Origin: Heterotrichella gracilis
Lineage: Eukaryota > Sar > Xanthophyceae > Tribonematales > Xanthonemataceae
Length of the DNA: 64,000 nt
NCBI GenBank assembly: GCA_032358255.1
Contig: JAULBX010016526.1
Location: 16,805 to 80,804 of the forward strand
Direction: 5' to 3'
Position numbers and translations under genes: made by a program
Notes under the pieces: model-generated
The model's database searches: none
What the model was told of the DNA's origin: nothing
The model's input: the letters and a program-made list of their open reading frames with translations, nothing else
In this document: positions 12,001-24,400 of the stretch, in pieces
Position numbering within the stretch: position 1 is the first letter of the stretch
How the letters are laid out: the number at the start of each line of letters is the position of its first letter

Positions 12001-14243
12001 GTGCCTTGTCCCTGGGACACCAGCGCGGTGATCTGGGGCGCTGTGTGTGCGATACGCCAGTGGCTCCGCAGGGAGGCTTCCAGGTGGGGCGCTACGGTGG
12101 CCTGCAAGGGTGGGTGTGTTTTTGGAGGGTGTGTGTGAGGATGGTGGAGGGAAACATGCGGTGCTGGCTGCGTATTGGTTTAGGGACTGGTCTGCAAATG
12201 GCAGAGGCAGTAATCCACCATGTGGTATGCTCCGCCAACAGAAACCAGAACACCAGCCAACCACACTAGCTACTTAAGCACAACCCTATTCTCTTAATAA
12301 GCCATCCCCATCCTACCCCCTCACCTGCAGCGCGCTGAACTGCTCCTGCAGCGCCTGGTTGCCCTCCCGCAGTGCCTGCTGCACCTCCTGGTTGCCCTGC
12401 GTGGCCTCAAGGTACTCAACCGCCCCCTGGAGCTGACCTGGAGGGGGCAAGGGGGGCGCGGTTTTAATGTTGGCCAACATGCCTCTACCATTAGGTGTAT
12501 AGAAGGCACGCATCATCTGCATAATATCTGTCTCTTCGTTTATACCCCTTGGCTCTATCTAGGGAAGTGACGAGCATGGCGATGGCATGGCATGGCATGG
12601 CATGGGACTGGGTAAGGGCTGTTGGGGGCATTGCTGGGTGGGTATAGGAGGCAGGGGCATCCACCAGCCCTGATACACATCCGCTCACCCCGCCACCATG
12701 CTCTATCAGCAACACCAGGATGTCACCCCTCCACCCACCCACCCACGCACATCCCCTCCCCTCTACCATGCTCTACGAGGCTCGTTAAGCTGCCCACCAC
12801 CCATCAACCATCCCTCACACCCCACCCCCACCACCTACCATGCTCTATGAGTCGTGCCAGGTTGTCCACCACCCCCTGCAGCAGCGAGGCTGACTCCACC
12901 GCCTGCTTGGCAGCTGTGGCCTCCACCAGGCGCTCCACCACGCGCTGGTGCTGGGCGGTGTAGGCGGCAAGCTCGGCAACGCTGCCGCCCTGGAACCAGG
13001 AGGGGAGGGGTCACGGGGTGGGGGTGGGGTGGGGTAGCTGGACCCCGTGTGACTGGGTGAGGTGCCTTCTGAAAGCTGAGTCGTGAAGAACTTGAAAACC
13101 GGAAAAGAGTGGGCTGTGCCAGAGTGCGCGTGGGTGTGTTGTGCAGCTACAAAGCTACACCTGTGTAGGATTCGTGCTCAACATCGAGCGTACACCAGGT
13201 GCACAGCTCTCGGCCATTCGTTATTGTCCAGCCGTGCAACCTGTGCTGACCACTTGCCCCACATACCTTGAGTGCGCTTGCCTGCCCCAGCGAGGCAGCC
13301 GCCTGCTCCACCACCGGTGCGCTTGCCCCCAGGGACTGCGAGGGCAGAGCGTCATACTGGGAGGCGCAGCTGTCATAGGTGCGGCGCAGGACCTGGGGGG
13401 TGGGAGCGGAAAGTTCAAATGCATGTGTATGCGGAAAGGGGAAATGGGGCGGGGTGGGTGTTTGGGTGGGTTTGTATGCATACTGGGAGGCGCAGCTGGC
13501 ATAGGTGCGCATCGGACCCTGCGGTGTGGGGTATGCATGCATATGTAGGAAGGTGGGGTGTCTGCCACGCGAGGAGGGAAAGAGGAGGGCATGTGCAGAA
13601 CCCAGATGGAATACATCCAGAACGCCGCGCATAGAGATGTGTCCTGCATGCATGCATGGGTGCTGGCATGCCAAGAAGTGGGGTGTATGCATGCATATGG
13701 CGCTGGCTCTGCCAGCACGATGGCGAAGCACCATACGGCGTCATCAGGCTATATGTAAAACAATAGGCAGATAAGCGCGTGTATACAAGCGCAGGGGCAC
13801 TGCGCCTATTAGGTGGAGTGTTGGTCCTGATCGTTGACCGCTGGAGTGTCTCACTGCAATGCACTGACCCTTGAACGTATATCACAGCAAGCGATACGTG
13901 AGTGTTGGCAGGGTTTCCCTACCTCCTGCTTCAACACCCGCAGCCTGTCCAAGTACTCCTCCATGCTCCCTGCGGTGAAACCCTGCAGGGGTAACAGGAG
14001 ACGAACATGTTGACATGCATGCATTACAAAACAGGCTGACTACCAGGTTGCTAGCATACACTCAGAGATGCACGGATTATTGGGTGTGCAAAGCAACCAC
14101 ATCGGGCTCAGATCAGTAACCATTTAAGACCCAGCACGGGCGCTAACACGCTGCATTGGGCGAAATGAGCACACCCGTTTGTGGCGTGCATGGTGAGCCA
14201 AGGGCCTCACCTGCTGCTCCACCCTGTCGGGTAGCGCCTGCAT
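9042..14243 (-). CDS. ZW10: ZW10 homologue (Dsl1/NRZ tethering complex, kinetochore)
   Basis: Eleven exons: 14211-14243, 13923-13982, 13267-13392, 12839-12989, 12325-12437, 11282-12101, 10841-10954, 10348-10619, 9942-10161, 9468-9649, 9042-9221. They sum to 2,271 nt, a 756-aa protein close to animal ZW10 (about 780 aa), with all phases matching. The N-terminal quarter is a helical heptad-rich segment (EEYLDRLRVLKQE ... QALQEQFSALQ). The C-terminal half contains the ZW10-like LFHNDLLRIAQHLMLVP helix and ends with IQGWWEDGRL then ALFEPTEARQGVLEVLR, the position and pattern of the conserved ZW10 C-terminus. Family role: with RINT1 and NAG it tethers Golgi-to-ER vesicles; in animals it also recruits dynein and the spindle checkpoint to kinetochores. 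A low-complexity Gly/Ala/Asn linker encoded near 11545-11640 is extra. The start is the first in-frame ATG of exon 1, which has only 11 codons and is the least certain exon. Confidence 0.85.
9619..9715 (-). repeat. duplicated acceptor edge of ZW10 exon 10
   Basis: About 30 bp at the 5' edge of exon 10 (boundary at 9649) recur at about 9683-9712 in the upstream intron. The core CTGATGTCAGCAAGGCT is identical in both. A shorter third echo (CTGACGTCAGCGAACA) starts near 9664. Confidence 0.85.
10181..10203. repeat. interstitial telomere-like TTTAGGG triplet in a ZW10 intron
   Basis: Three tandem copies of the plant-type telomere heptamer lie in the intron upstream of ZW10 exon 9, about 20 nt from its acceptor (exon edge 10161). 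Single or double copies recur in many other introns (near 1250, 11040, 36525, 41035, 47155, 49560, 50265 and 52567). Confidence 0.8.
12690..12860 (-). repeat. triplicated donor edge of ZW10 exon 4
   Basis: The 3' edge of exon 4 (boundary 12839, coding CTCATAGAGCATG before the donor) recurs twice downstream, with equivalent boundaries at 12767 and 12697, spaced 72 and 70 bp. Each copy keeps a GT (GTAGG, GTAGA, GTGGC) directly after CATG. Confidence 0.85.
13345..13540 (-). repeat. duplicated acceptor edge of ZW10 exon 3
   Basis: The first 40 or so coding nt of exon 3 together with its CAG acceptor (boundary 13392) recur 126 bp upstream in the intron (equivalent boundary 13518), keeping CGCACCTATG and AGCTGCGCCTCCCAGTATG. 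Confidence 0.85.
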
Positions 14244-15494
14244 GGCTGCGCGCTGAACACCAAACCCCGGAGACTAAAAGTGGGGTGGGAACCAGCTATG
14301 GGCTATGGTGGATGCAGGTGGGGTCTATAGATGGGTTGTCACATGTGCAGCTGCCATGGTGCCGTCAATAGTGTGTCGTCAATAGTGGCAAGCGTCTACA
14401 CCACCGCAACAGATACACTACAGGGCTGCGAATGGTGTCTGCAACGTGCAAAAGCGCGGTATATGCACAGCGAAGCACACGTGCAAAGGAGAAGTGCGGG
14501 ATGAAGGGTGGGTGCAACGGGGTGGGAAGGGTCCCAAGGGTGAAGCTTCCACTTGGGGGAAGCTTCCGAGATACCGCCACGGCGACGGGAGCACAGGCGC
14601 CTGCCTACAAGGCACCATTTGTGGCAAGCATGGCCATAGACTGGACGCGGCTAACCAGGTCCTTGCGACAGAAAAAGTGAGGATTCAGCATGGGTGCACC
14701 CCATGTCATTGCCCAGTGGCATGCGTGCATGCCTGTTTTTCCCCACAGGGCGTCTAGTCGTGCCACGTAGTAGTAGACTGGCTTACAAGCTCACTCTGGA
14801 ATGAAACCCTACCCTCCAGGGTAGCAGGGCGATTGACTGACGCCGATGCAGGTGTAGTGCGGTTCGGAGTGGCTAGGCTGGCCCCACCTTGCTAGGCAGC
14901 CACCCACCTGGCACAAGAACACGCATGCAAACGGGACAGCCAGCCCATCCTGACCCTTTGAGTGTGACAAAGTCAGATACCCACAGCTTTTCATGCCTCA
15001 GGCACTGTCTGCTTCCCCCCATGGTGTCTCAGATGGAACGTTGCTGGCAACATATACAAGGCAGGCAGTCTCCACTGCCAGCTCATTTCCACCAAGATGG
15101 CAGCACGATGCCTGAAGTTTCACCGCACCAGAAGATTACGGCTAGTCCCGCATTGGCAGGAGCCCTGTCAAGCCATTGTGGCAGTTCGCATACATCACCT
15201 CAAAAATTACAATCTGCTTTCAGGATCCGGGACAAGCCCAACCTTCCTGACATAATGCTGGAATGCAACAACAGGCACCTATAAATAGACAGCCAAAAGA
15301 CCAGGCAAAAAAGTTAAAATATATAATACCGTTGCTCTGGCCTAGCTGCCGCCTCACCAGAAATAAACTAGACATCAATTGCAATACTGACGTTGAACCC
15401 TTGTCTCTTGCCACAGCCATACACCTCACACACTGTCAATGACTGTAAACCCTGCTCCTATACCCTTAGCGGCACCCCACGCCTCAGCAAGGCC
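14244..15494. other. intergenic: ZW10 promoter side and APX 3' UTR
   Basis: 1.25 kb between the ZW10 start and the APX stop, both on the minus strand. The first TGTAA on the minus strand downstream of the APX stop is at 15207-15211, implying a 3' UTR of roughly 300 nt. No other gene was recognised. Confidence 0.5.
15207..15211 (-). terminator. putative TGTAA poly(A) signal of APX
   Basis: TGTAA is the usual poly(A) signal in Chlamydomonas-type algae. This is the first one downstream of the APX stop codon on the coding strand (TTACA on +). Confidence 0.5.
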
Positions 15495-17980
15495 TCAGAC
15501 CACCACGGGCTCTCCATCCCACTTGGCCCCCTGCTCAGACAGCTTTGCATGCGCCAGAGCGTAATCTGCAAAGAACGCATCCTTATCTGCCGCGTACTTC
15601 TCGGCGTATGGTGCAAAGCCCTCGTCCTCAAACAGCGCTGCATCAGTGGGCAGCACCAGCAGCTCCTCGTCGCGCTGCAGCTTGATCTGGGGGGAGCGGG
15701 AGCAGGGTGGGGGTAAGTGGGTGGGTGGAGTGGGGTGGGTGTGGGATATGTAGGTGGGTGGGGGTGGGGGCAGTTCTATGTCAGGGACTGGCCGGGAGTG
15801 ATGGGGGAGTGTACGTGCTTGCAAGGTGGCAGCATAATATATGGGTGGGCGCTGTGAGTGGTGTGCATGTGGCCACATGTGCACGAGCCACCAGGTGCGC
15901 TGGACACAGTGCATGCCTGCACATGCGAGTCCCCAGGTGCGGTACACGGTTGTGCATGTGGGTGCCAGGTGGCATATGTGAGTGCGTGTAGGCACTAGCT
16001 CTTGCCCCCGCCTCACCTCCACAAAGTAGGAGTTGTCAAACTTCAACCACTCGGGTGTCCATGAGCTGCCACCCTTGGTGCCTGGCCCATTGGCGGTGTA
16101 CTTGGTGGACTCCTTGCCAAAACCAGACCTGTAAAGGGCGAGCAAGGCGTGAGCAGGGGAGCGCAAAGGGGACGGCGCAGCAGACAAGCCAGGACACCAG
16201 CGACACTGAAGGGATTGAACGTAATTAAATACGTTGCTGTCCTCCTGTTGGTAGTTGGTAAATCTTGCAGGTTGGAGGTGCAGGGCGCACATACCATGTG
16301 GCAAAATCCCACTACGAAAACATATCCAAGAAAAAGGATTTCCACAAAAGAAATGACCATCAGTTATACAAAAACACCAAAATGATCATTGTGCGACTCC
16401 CAATGACCAAACAGTACGCTCAGTTCCCCCACCTGTTTGGGTAGGCCCTGCCCAGCGTGTGCGCCCCCGACAGCGCCACAATCTCCTGGTCGCTCAGCCC
16501 CATGCGGTGGAACACCTTGCGCAGGTGCTCGCCGGGGGTGGCGCTGCCGTCGGCAAAGGGAGGGGCGGCGGCGGGCAGGTTGCCGTCTTTGTGGGGGGCG
16601 GGGGCGTCCACCCGCCCGTAGCGCATGGGGATAGTGGGGCCGCCGGCAGCCTGCGGTGGGGGTAGTCTGTGTGAGTGTGGGTAGGAGGAATGAGGTGCGT
16701 GTGTAGGAGGAACAGGGTGGGGTGGGGTGCGGGCGGTGCAAGCAGTCAGAGATCTTCACGCGTTGTTGTGCACATTTGCTATGTCCCAGCTGGGCGTCTA
16801 TTGACCCTAGCACACGGTGCACCTAGGAACGCCCAAGCCTGCCGTACAGACAGGCAGTGGGTCGCCACGCGCAGGGGGCAAGTAGCAATGGCTGTATACC
16901 GCATCCCATGCATGGCCCCGCCTGCACCTCTATGCACCTACGCCTGTTACTATTGCGCACCATCCCAGACATATAAACCCACATCCCACACCATGCCGCA
17001 CACGGACCCGCCGCTGTTACCCTGTTGCCCACCAACCCAAGCATGATCCTGCCCACACCTCCATGCCCATGAGCTTGTGACCCCAGTGCACACCGTCCCA
17101 CGCAATCCCCCACCTCAATGCCCATCGCGGACGCCATCTGGAAGATGTCTGCCCACGACACTTCTGGGCACTTGTCCTTGATTGGCTGCAGCAGGGGCAG
17201 GCAGCTGGCCAGGCCCGCATTGGCGCCGTAGCCAAGCTCCATGTCGAAGCGCAGGCTGCCGTTGGCGCCGCCGCGTGCAGGCCACTCGCTGATGCTCTAT
17301 AGTGCGGGTCAAGGGGAGGAGGTGAATGGAAGAGAAACATAGAGTGACCGGAGCACAGTAAAGTTCGCTGGTGTGGTCACTGCCAGGCAGGGCACTTGGG
17401 CAGAGGGGGGGAGATGTGCGGGTACTGAGGCGTGTGCAGTCAAGCCTGGTGCAGAGGCAACACGATCAGGGTTTAGGCCATGACCATGACCAGAGCCACA
17501 GAAAGTACAGGGTGTGAGCCATCCCCACCACCCACCACCCACATGCCCAATACCACCAAACGCCCACAAACAACCCCATGCCCCCGCACAACCGCCCAAC
17601 CTGCTCCGCCCCTTTCCTGTCGCGAGCCTCCATTGCAACACTATACAGAAGCATGGGGATCCACTGCCAGCCCTGACCTCAAGTGCAAATGAACACGAAA
17701 CCCCAACACAAGGACCTGGACCCTAAGCTTAACCCCTTGACCTTGCATGTACCTTGTCGTATGTTCCCGCGTCGTGCCACGCTACCCTGACCATGATGGG
17801 TGTGCAGGGTGTGGTGGCCACCAGCTGCTTCAGCTCCTTCTTGGCAAGGGCCAGCTGCTCGGGGTTGGCGGCCATGATAGTGGGGGTGCGGGTGGCGCGC
17901 AGGCGGGCGCAGCCGGTGGCGCGGGTGCGGGAGGTGAAGCGCAGGGCGCTGCCGCTGCTGAAGGCCACAGCTTGGGCCAT
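15495..17980 (-). CDS. APX: plastid ascorbate peroxidase
   Basis: Reduces H2O2 to water with ascorbate; class I haem peroxidase. Five exons: 17753-17980, 17114-17296, 16433-16650, 16017-16128, 15495-15686, giving 310 aa with consistent phases. Residues 1-35 are Ser/Arg/Thr-rich without acidic residues, like an algal chloroplast transit peptide. The catalytic distal segment [13 protein letters not shown] supplies Arg65, Trp68 and His69. The haem-ligand segment [11 protein letters not shown] gives proximal His201. LKFDNSYF carries the conserved Asp that hydrogen-bonds the proximal His. [13 protein letters not shown] and [13 protein letters not shown] complete the C-terminal signature. No membrane anchor follows, so a soluble stromal form is likely. 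The start is the only ATG that keeps the transit peptide. Confidence 0.95.
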
Positions 17981-19178
17981 TGTGGTGCGTGGGGGCTGTG
18001 GAGGTGGGCAGGGGTGTTGGAAGTGTGTGGAAGGTGATGGGGAGGGTTGGGGGGGGATGCATAGGTGGATGCTGTGTACATCTGTGGTGCAGCACTCGTT
18101 GTCTTGGACTGTGTAAACGCAGTGTCCAGGAAAGTTACGCTGAGCTATAACGACCCAAGAGCGAAAGCCTGTATGTGGGCAGGGACGAAAATGGGTGGAA
18201 GGGATCATGGCGTGGGGTTGAAGGCTGACCTCACAAAGAGGAAACCGGCATGAAATGTGCTGCAGTGAAGGAAACAAGGAACAAAGAGAAGCTAAAAAAC
18301 TAACGGCTGTAGTCCATATGTAGCCTGATACCCGCAGACGATACTACTGGGGTGAGGCTCTTGTCGTGTTGAGGTGTGATGGCGCGCACGCGTGCACAGG
18401 ATGGCAGCTACTCAGAAGACGTGCAGCGCAAGTTTGCCACTAACACTCAACAACATCCTAGGATAAAGCAGCGTCACTGGCAGTGGGATCGTGCATCCTA
18501 CACGCTGTGCAGAGGGAAGGTCTCTGTTGTAGCCACTAGATGGGCAGCTACACCGGATGATTTCTCGACACTAAACACGATGAAGACGACGGCAAAAGGA
18601 CAGTCTGCAGTTGGCAAAACTCCGCTTTCCGTGCTTCCCTGCATGCAACTGGTATGGCGCGTTTTTCGAGTGGCTAGTTGGAAAGCTAGTTCACATGGGT
18701 ATGTCACGCACCTGGGTACCCGACAGGTATCTAGCTGATATCAGCTTTGGTGGGGTTGTAGGGCCGTTGGAAGCAAATTACTGTTGTGTGTGGGCAGGAC
18801 TGTGCAGACTAGTGTGGCTTTATATGCGCGAAGCTCGCTGGTTTTGGACGTTGTGGATAATCTCGAAAGTGGTGCAACGTGGAGCAGCTGTCCCCATGGC
18901 CCATAGCATGGGGATCACTGTGCTGGAAGGTCATCTGAGATTTTGCAGTTCTTCGTCGTCAGCAGCTTTAAGCAAGCCAACCTTTCGCCTTGTGGACACT
19001 TTTCAAGCGGTTTGAAGGTGCTGTCCGCTGAACTCAGCGTTGGTGCTCTTACACGAAGTCATCAGTGGCCGGTGCTGCTTGTCAGGGTTCTGAGGCCTGA
19101 TAGAACCGGGCATCGGTGTGAAGTGCCTCCGAAAGGCCTAGTGTGTAGCTCCTTGTGCGCAGTTGCTTTCTTGAAGCC
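17981..19178. promoter_or_regulatory. divergent intergenic region APX/UBC12
   Basis: 1.2 kb between two start codons on opposite strands; it must hold both promoters and 5' UTRs. I saw no coding segment and no unambiguous TATA box. Confidence 0.5.
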
Positions 19179-20253
19179 ATGATAAAACTATTTTCCGTCA
19201 AGGTGATGTCTTGCGCTGAGGCCTCCCTTCCCTGTCTGTCGTTTGCTTGATAAGGGCGCTGGTTTGAACTAGTATTGCCCTGTGCAGGAGAAGCAAAAGA
19301 AAGATGCCGCAGCTGCAAACGGCAAGGGTATCAAGCAGAGTGCTGGAGAGTTGCGGCTCCAAAAAGGTGGGTATAGAGCCGTGAACACCCACTTGAGCCA
19401 GTCTCTGAATGCCACCTGAACTAGGAACTGTGGTGCAATGCAGACATATCCGAGCTGAACATCAACTCCAAAACTGTCACAATCTTCTTCCCAGAGGGCA
19501 AAGACAAGCTGCTGAGTTTCGAGATCACTATCAAGCCCGACGAAGGCCTGTACAAGTGAGTTGGGTGGCTGCCTGCAAGCTTGGTTCACCTGTAGCCCTT
19601 CAAACGTACTGTTTAAAGGGTCTCGTTCCCACTGCAGGGCTGGAACCTTTGTCTTTTCATTCAACGTGCCTACATCGTATCCACACGACGCACCAAAGGT
19701 CAAGTGCAAAACGAAGGTAAGGGTTGTGTTGGCCTGGCCATTGCATATGCATGCATATTGCTCCACCCAGGTGCCTTATCGGCATTTCCTCCACGCAGGT
19801 GTACCACCCAAACATCGACCTGGAGGGGAACGTTTGCTTGAACATTCTCCGCGAGGACTGGAAGCCTGTGCTCAGCATCAGCTCAATTATCCTGGGCCTA
19901 CAATACCTGTTCCTGGTGAGTTGGCCATCAACACTCTGGGTAAACTGTGCAGGAGGGTCATGCCCACATTTGAGAACGGGTTTGCTGCCCACAGACCTGT
20001 CTTAAAGTTGTGCAAACAAGTTTGTACAGATTTGGTCGGCTGTGCGTGTGTTGACAGCATTAGCAGGCATGGCTTCTCTAGCTTTCGTTAACGGCTTACT
20101 GTGTAACCTCAGGATCCCAACCCCGAAGACCCTCTGAACAAGGAGGCTGCTGAGCTGATGCAAAACAACCCAAGGCAGTATGAGCACTACGTGAGCAAGA
20201 GCATAGCAAACGGCTGCTACATAAACAACAACTACTTTCCACCGTGCAAGTGA
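19179..20253 (+). CDS. UBC12: NEDD8-conjugating enzyme E2 (UBC12/UBE2M)
   Basis: Transfers NEDD8 from the APPBP1-UBA3 E1 to cullins, activating cullin-RING ligases. Six exons: 19179-19202, 19288-19366, 19444-19555, 19638-19716, 19799-19915, 20113-20253, giving 183 aa, the family's usual length. The start MIKLFS is the docking tail typical of UBC12. The catalytic segment [20 protein letters not shown] places the active Cys at residue 111, with the HPN motif just before it. [18 protein letters not shown] is the conserved C-terminal helix region. The first exon is only 8 codons, as in many UBC12 genes the N-terminal peptide stands apart from the UBC fold. A TGTAA poly(A) signal lies about 450 nt past the stop. 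Confidence 0.97.
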
Positions 20254-20699
20254 GGGCATTGGGGAGCGGCTGTTTGCATAGCACTGTTGGTGGACAGGTC
20301 TTTGCAGTCAGATAGGATCAGCAGTGGGAGCATGCAAGCTGGGTATCAACCTCGTAGGGCAAGGGGGTTGGTAGTCGCATGCTGTATCAAATCTGGAGAC
20401 ATTAGCGCCACTCATGCCTAGGTGCCATTCGCCAGCAACAGGCTTCAAATTTTATTCATTTGTAGTTCAACTGGCTGAATGCAAATAACTTGGCACCCCT
20501 ACATTTTGAAACCCTTGCTTCTGCGGTTTGCTGACAATACTGCTTGGCTACGGGCCTCCGGCCAGGACCTGGTGCACAGGGGAGCTTTTGCTCTTAAGGC
20601 TCGAGTGTGATCTTGAGTGGTTTGCAGTGTCTGTGCGTTCTGTATAGTAGTTTTCCTTCATGTAGTGCTTTAAAATGTATATTCATCTCGTCACAGACA

Positions 20700-20704
20700 T
20701 GTAA
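20700..20704 (+). terminator. putative TGTAA poly(A) signal of UBC12
   Basis: First TGTAA on the coding strand after the UBC12 stop (about 450 nt downstream); none was seen in between. Confidence 0.6.
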
Positions 20705-20719
20705 GTATTACCGCGAGTG

Positions 20720-20724
20720 TTACA
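20720..20724 (-). terminator. putative TGTAA poly(A) signal of FLU
   Basis: First TGTAA on the minus strand after the FLU stop (about 710 nt downstream). It sits 20 bp from the opposing UBC12 signal. Confidence 0.5.
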
Positions 20725-21433
20725 CTACAACTGAGCGGCGCAATACTGGGGTACATCACTTTCAAAGCTGACAGTGACACTGTCAAGGTCGTGTCACAAC
20801 TCTCCCCCCAAAAAGCAAATACAATGACTGCATCCTGGACCAGCCTCCACGCCACCGCAGAATGGTAACCGCTCATGAGTATGCATACCACATTGCACAA
20901 CAAATGATTAATCACAGTACTCAAACGGTTTCCAATGCAACTGCCAAATGTTGGATGGTACGTGTCCGACATAGATGGCATTGGTTTGCAGAGCGGCTGA
21001 CTCATGGCACCTAGTCTAGTGGCGGGTCACTCCACGTACTCATTCCAATCAAAGGCCGCATCATATGATCGGCTGCCACACAAAATCGAGCACAGTAGAC
21101 GCATGGCATTGACTGACCACTTCGCAATGCATAAATGCATCACCATAATAACATTCCACGCTTGTGCACCAACGCTCACTTGGTCTAGGCTGTGGTAGAC
21201 ACTTGTTGCTTGTGAGCATATGTCCCTCATATGATGATGATCCACAACAGCACCGTGGCATGGTACTGAGGGTAAAGGGTTCCAGTGCCCAAACCGCACA
21301 TAGTAGACTGCCCCACCTACATTGTACGTGGCCACACAGTACCCACCCTCCCTTCCATGGCACCCACCACCTTGCACCGGGCAATTGTTCACACCCCAGA
21401 CGCATGCCTCATTTCCCTCCCCCCCCTTGCGCC

Positions 21434-24400
21434 TCACACCGGTCCGTCCTTGTTCATGCGGGAGATGTACTTGTCGTAGTACTCAGCTGCCCGCTCAAAC
21501 TCGCCCAAATCGGTGTAAATGTCGGCAATGGTCCCGTACGCATCAGAGTCGCCCACGTACTCATTCATGCTGCGGCTGATCACCAGCACCCGCTCCAGGT
21601 GGCTGATGGCGGCACGGTACTGGCCCTGTGGGAAGCCGGGGTGGGTGGGGTGTGGGCAAGCGGCGGGGGCAAGCGGCGGGAGGCGCCGGTGTATTTTTCA
21701 GGCATGCAGGAAATGGGCACTGCTGAACTGGCGTATTGCAGGAGGGCATGCAATGTATATAGATTGCCATGGCATCATGTGGGTGGCAAGGTGCTGTCAG
21801 GCGCTGCTGTGGATAGGCACTGGTGCAAACCCTCCGCCAGAGCCCATGCGCCACAGCCATACCCACCACCCACATGCACACCAATGGCCCACCAAGCAAC
21901 CCAAATCCCCCCAACGCCCAAAACGCCCCCGCACCTGCAGCCTTGCCGCTGCTGCCAGCCCGCGCGTTGCCCTGCGCTCCTGCACCTTATCGCTGGTGCA
22001 CTTTGCCAGCATCAGCGCCTTCTCAAACCGCACAAGGGCGCTGGCGCCGTTGCGCTCCTTCAGGAAGCGCTTGCCCTCCTTCAGAGCCTGGAGGCGAGAG
22101 GGGGACACATTAACAGCAGGTTGAGAGGTTCTTCCCCTGCAGAGTGGATATGCATGGCGCAACACCGAGGCAGCCTCCATATCAGCTAGGGCTAAGTGGA
22201 TGTGCTGATGAAATGATGCAATCGGCCGTAGCTCATATTGACTTTGAGCGATATGCCTAGTGACCTGGCAGCGGCCCAAGACTGCTGTGGTTGAGTGCAT
22301 ACACTGAACAGCCTCCACCCTCACACAGCTGTGCCATAGCCACAAGCATGCTGGTTCAACATTGCAATGCTGACCCCTCCCTTCCCCCACTCCCTTGCCT
22401 GCATGCAGTGCTTTGCCTCCAGTGACATCTCATCCTCATCCAAGCTGGTCATGATGGACACACCCACGGGGGAGGGCTGCAGGGGGGGGAGAGGGGAGGG
22501 GGTTACCAGGGGATCAGAGGATGGAAGGTCAATCCATTGCCAGGTAAGCAGCCCTGCCTTTGGCAATGGGGCGTAAGCCAGTCACAAAGGCGCACAGAAC
22601 ATCTCTCAAATCGGATCAGTTCATGGAGGTGTGGTCACGTGGTGGTACAGCTGCATGTGTGTGCTTGGTGGAAAGGCGGGAAGGATGGGAAGGGGGGGGG
22701 GGGGGGCGCACCGTCATCGTTGCAGCCGCCGCTGTTGCCGATGCCACCGCAGCAGTGTCAGCCTCTGACAGCTGGACAGCTGGCGGCGAAGCCACCGGCG
22801 CGTATGTGAGCCCCGGCGCGTACACCGTCCCCGACCTCGCCTGCTGCCGCAGCGACAGGTTGATCTTGCGCAGCTGCTCGTTCAGCCGCTCAACCTCGTC
22901 CTTGCGCTGGCGGGCGGAGAAGCCTGGGGGGCCGGTGGGTGGGGTGTGATGCTGGTGCTCTTGGGACAAGACAGGCATCAGCAACATGGCATGTGATGCC
23001 GTGGTGCGGATAATTGCAACCACCAGCACCACGGCCATAGGCGCAGCATTGCACCACCACATCTCCGCATTTCAGGCATTCCACGCAGATCCTAGGCCCA
23101 AGCACGTGTCTCAGGCCCAACCTTTTGCAGGGTTGCATCCTCTGATGCGGCCTCAATTCAGGTGTACCATGCACCCTCCCACCCAGTCCCTGCCCCCCGC
23201 ATTCCAACCCCACTTCTGCACACCCACAGGTGGGGATGCTGTCCCCGCCAACATACAGGTTTAAATTACCAAAGCCATGCATGTTCTGAGTGCGTTTAAG
23301 TAAAGAAGTTCTGAAATTAGAATCATCCCTGTTCCCCATCCTGCCCTCACCTCCCACCAGTGCCCCCGTGAGCAGAATGAGCTCGGTGATCCCCACTATG
23401 TCCACACCAAAGGGCGTGGCGCACAGCTTGCCGCTCTGGCTCTGCATGGCCTGCGCCTCAAGCTCAAGGCGGGCAACCTGCGGCCAGGTGGGGGGACGTT
23501 TCAGTGGGCGCTGTGCGCGGCGAGCATCGTGAGGAATGGCACAAGCTTTCATGCGCCGATAGGCGGGCTGGGACAGCGTGGTGGCGGGCACCAGCAAGTA
23601 TCAGGTATGCCAGGTGCTGCATGCATTCCTGGGCGTCAAATCTCCCTGTATACAGACCACATCCCCTATGAAGAGCAAATGCATTGGCACTAGCTGCGCT
23701 TGGCCTGCCAGGCGGAGCACTACATCCCCTCGCCATCCCCCTCCCGATCCTACCTCCAGCTCCCTGCGCGCCTCCAGCTCCAGATCCTCACGCAGCTTCA
23801 GCAGCTTGCCCTCCTCAGCGGCAAGGGGGCCTTGGGCACCTGCCAGGGGGGGCACAGGTGGTGTCAAGCTTCGCAGGGACAGAACATGCCACTTGCTACC
23901 GCAGCTAGGGGTAGATTTTGGCGAATATCATAGGTGAAGTCAAAACTGCATTGAGTGGCGCAATGGTAAGGATGTTGTGGCATGGCATGGCATGGCACCA
24001 TGCCGTCAAGGTTCACACACGCACCTGTTGCGGCCAAGAAGCCATCACGCGCCTCGGCCACCGGCGTCACCAACAGCGCTGCAGCAGCGGCCAGGGCCAC
24101 AGAGGCTGAGGCTGCCCTGCGTGTAGCCTGGGAGAATGCTTCCCGTAGCCCCCGGCCTGTGTTGGAAGCCTGCGGGGCACCCCCACCTGTCAGCGCATTG
24201 TGAGGCAACAGCCCAGCAGGAAATTGCAGCACACGCTAGCGTACAGTAAATCTGCTTTGCTATTACTGGCAAAGTTTGCTGGGGGGAGAAAGGTCATGTT
24301 TGGATGAAGGATTGCAATAGTTAGGGATGTGGACCAGCCAGTGGTTGGCTAGAACACCTTCATGTGCGCCCAAACGGACAAGGTTAAGGTGTGGACTCAC

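Larger units (their letters stand above)
20254..21433. other. convergent 3' region of UBC12 and FLU
   Basis: 1.18 kb between two stop codons facing each other; probably both 3' UTRs. On each strand the first TGTAA after the stop falls near 20.7 kb (20700-20704 + and 20720-20724 -), so the two transcripts likely end within tens of bases of each other. Confidence 0.55.

Noticed and set aside
12575-12605. GGCAT pentamer run, also near 23978 in FLU
   Set aside because: Simple sequence in introns with no further structure.
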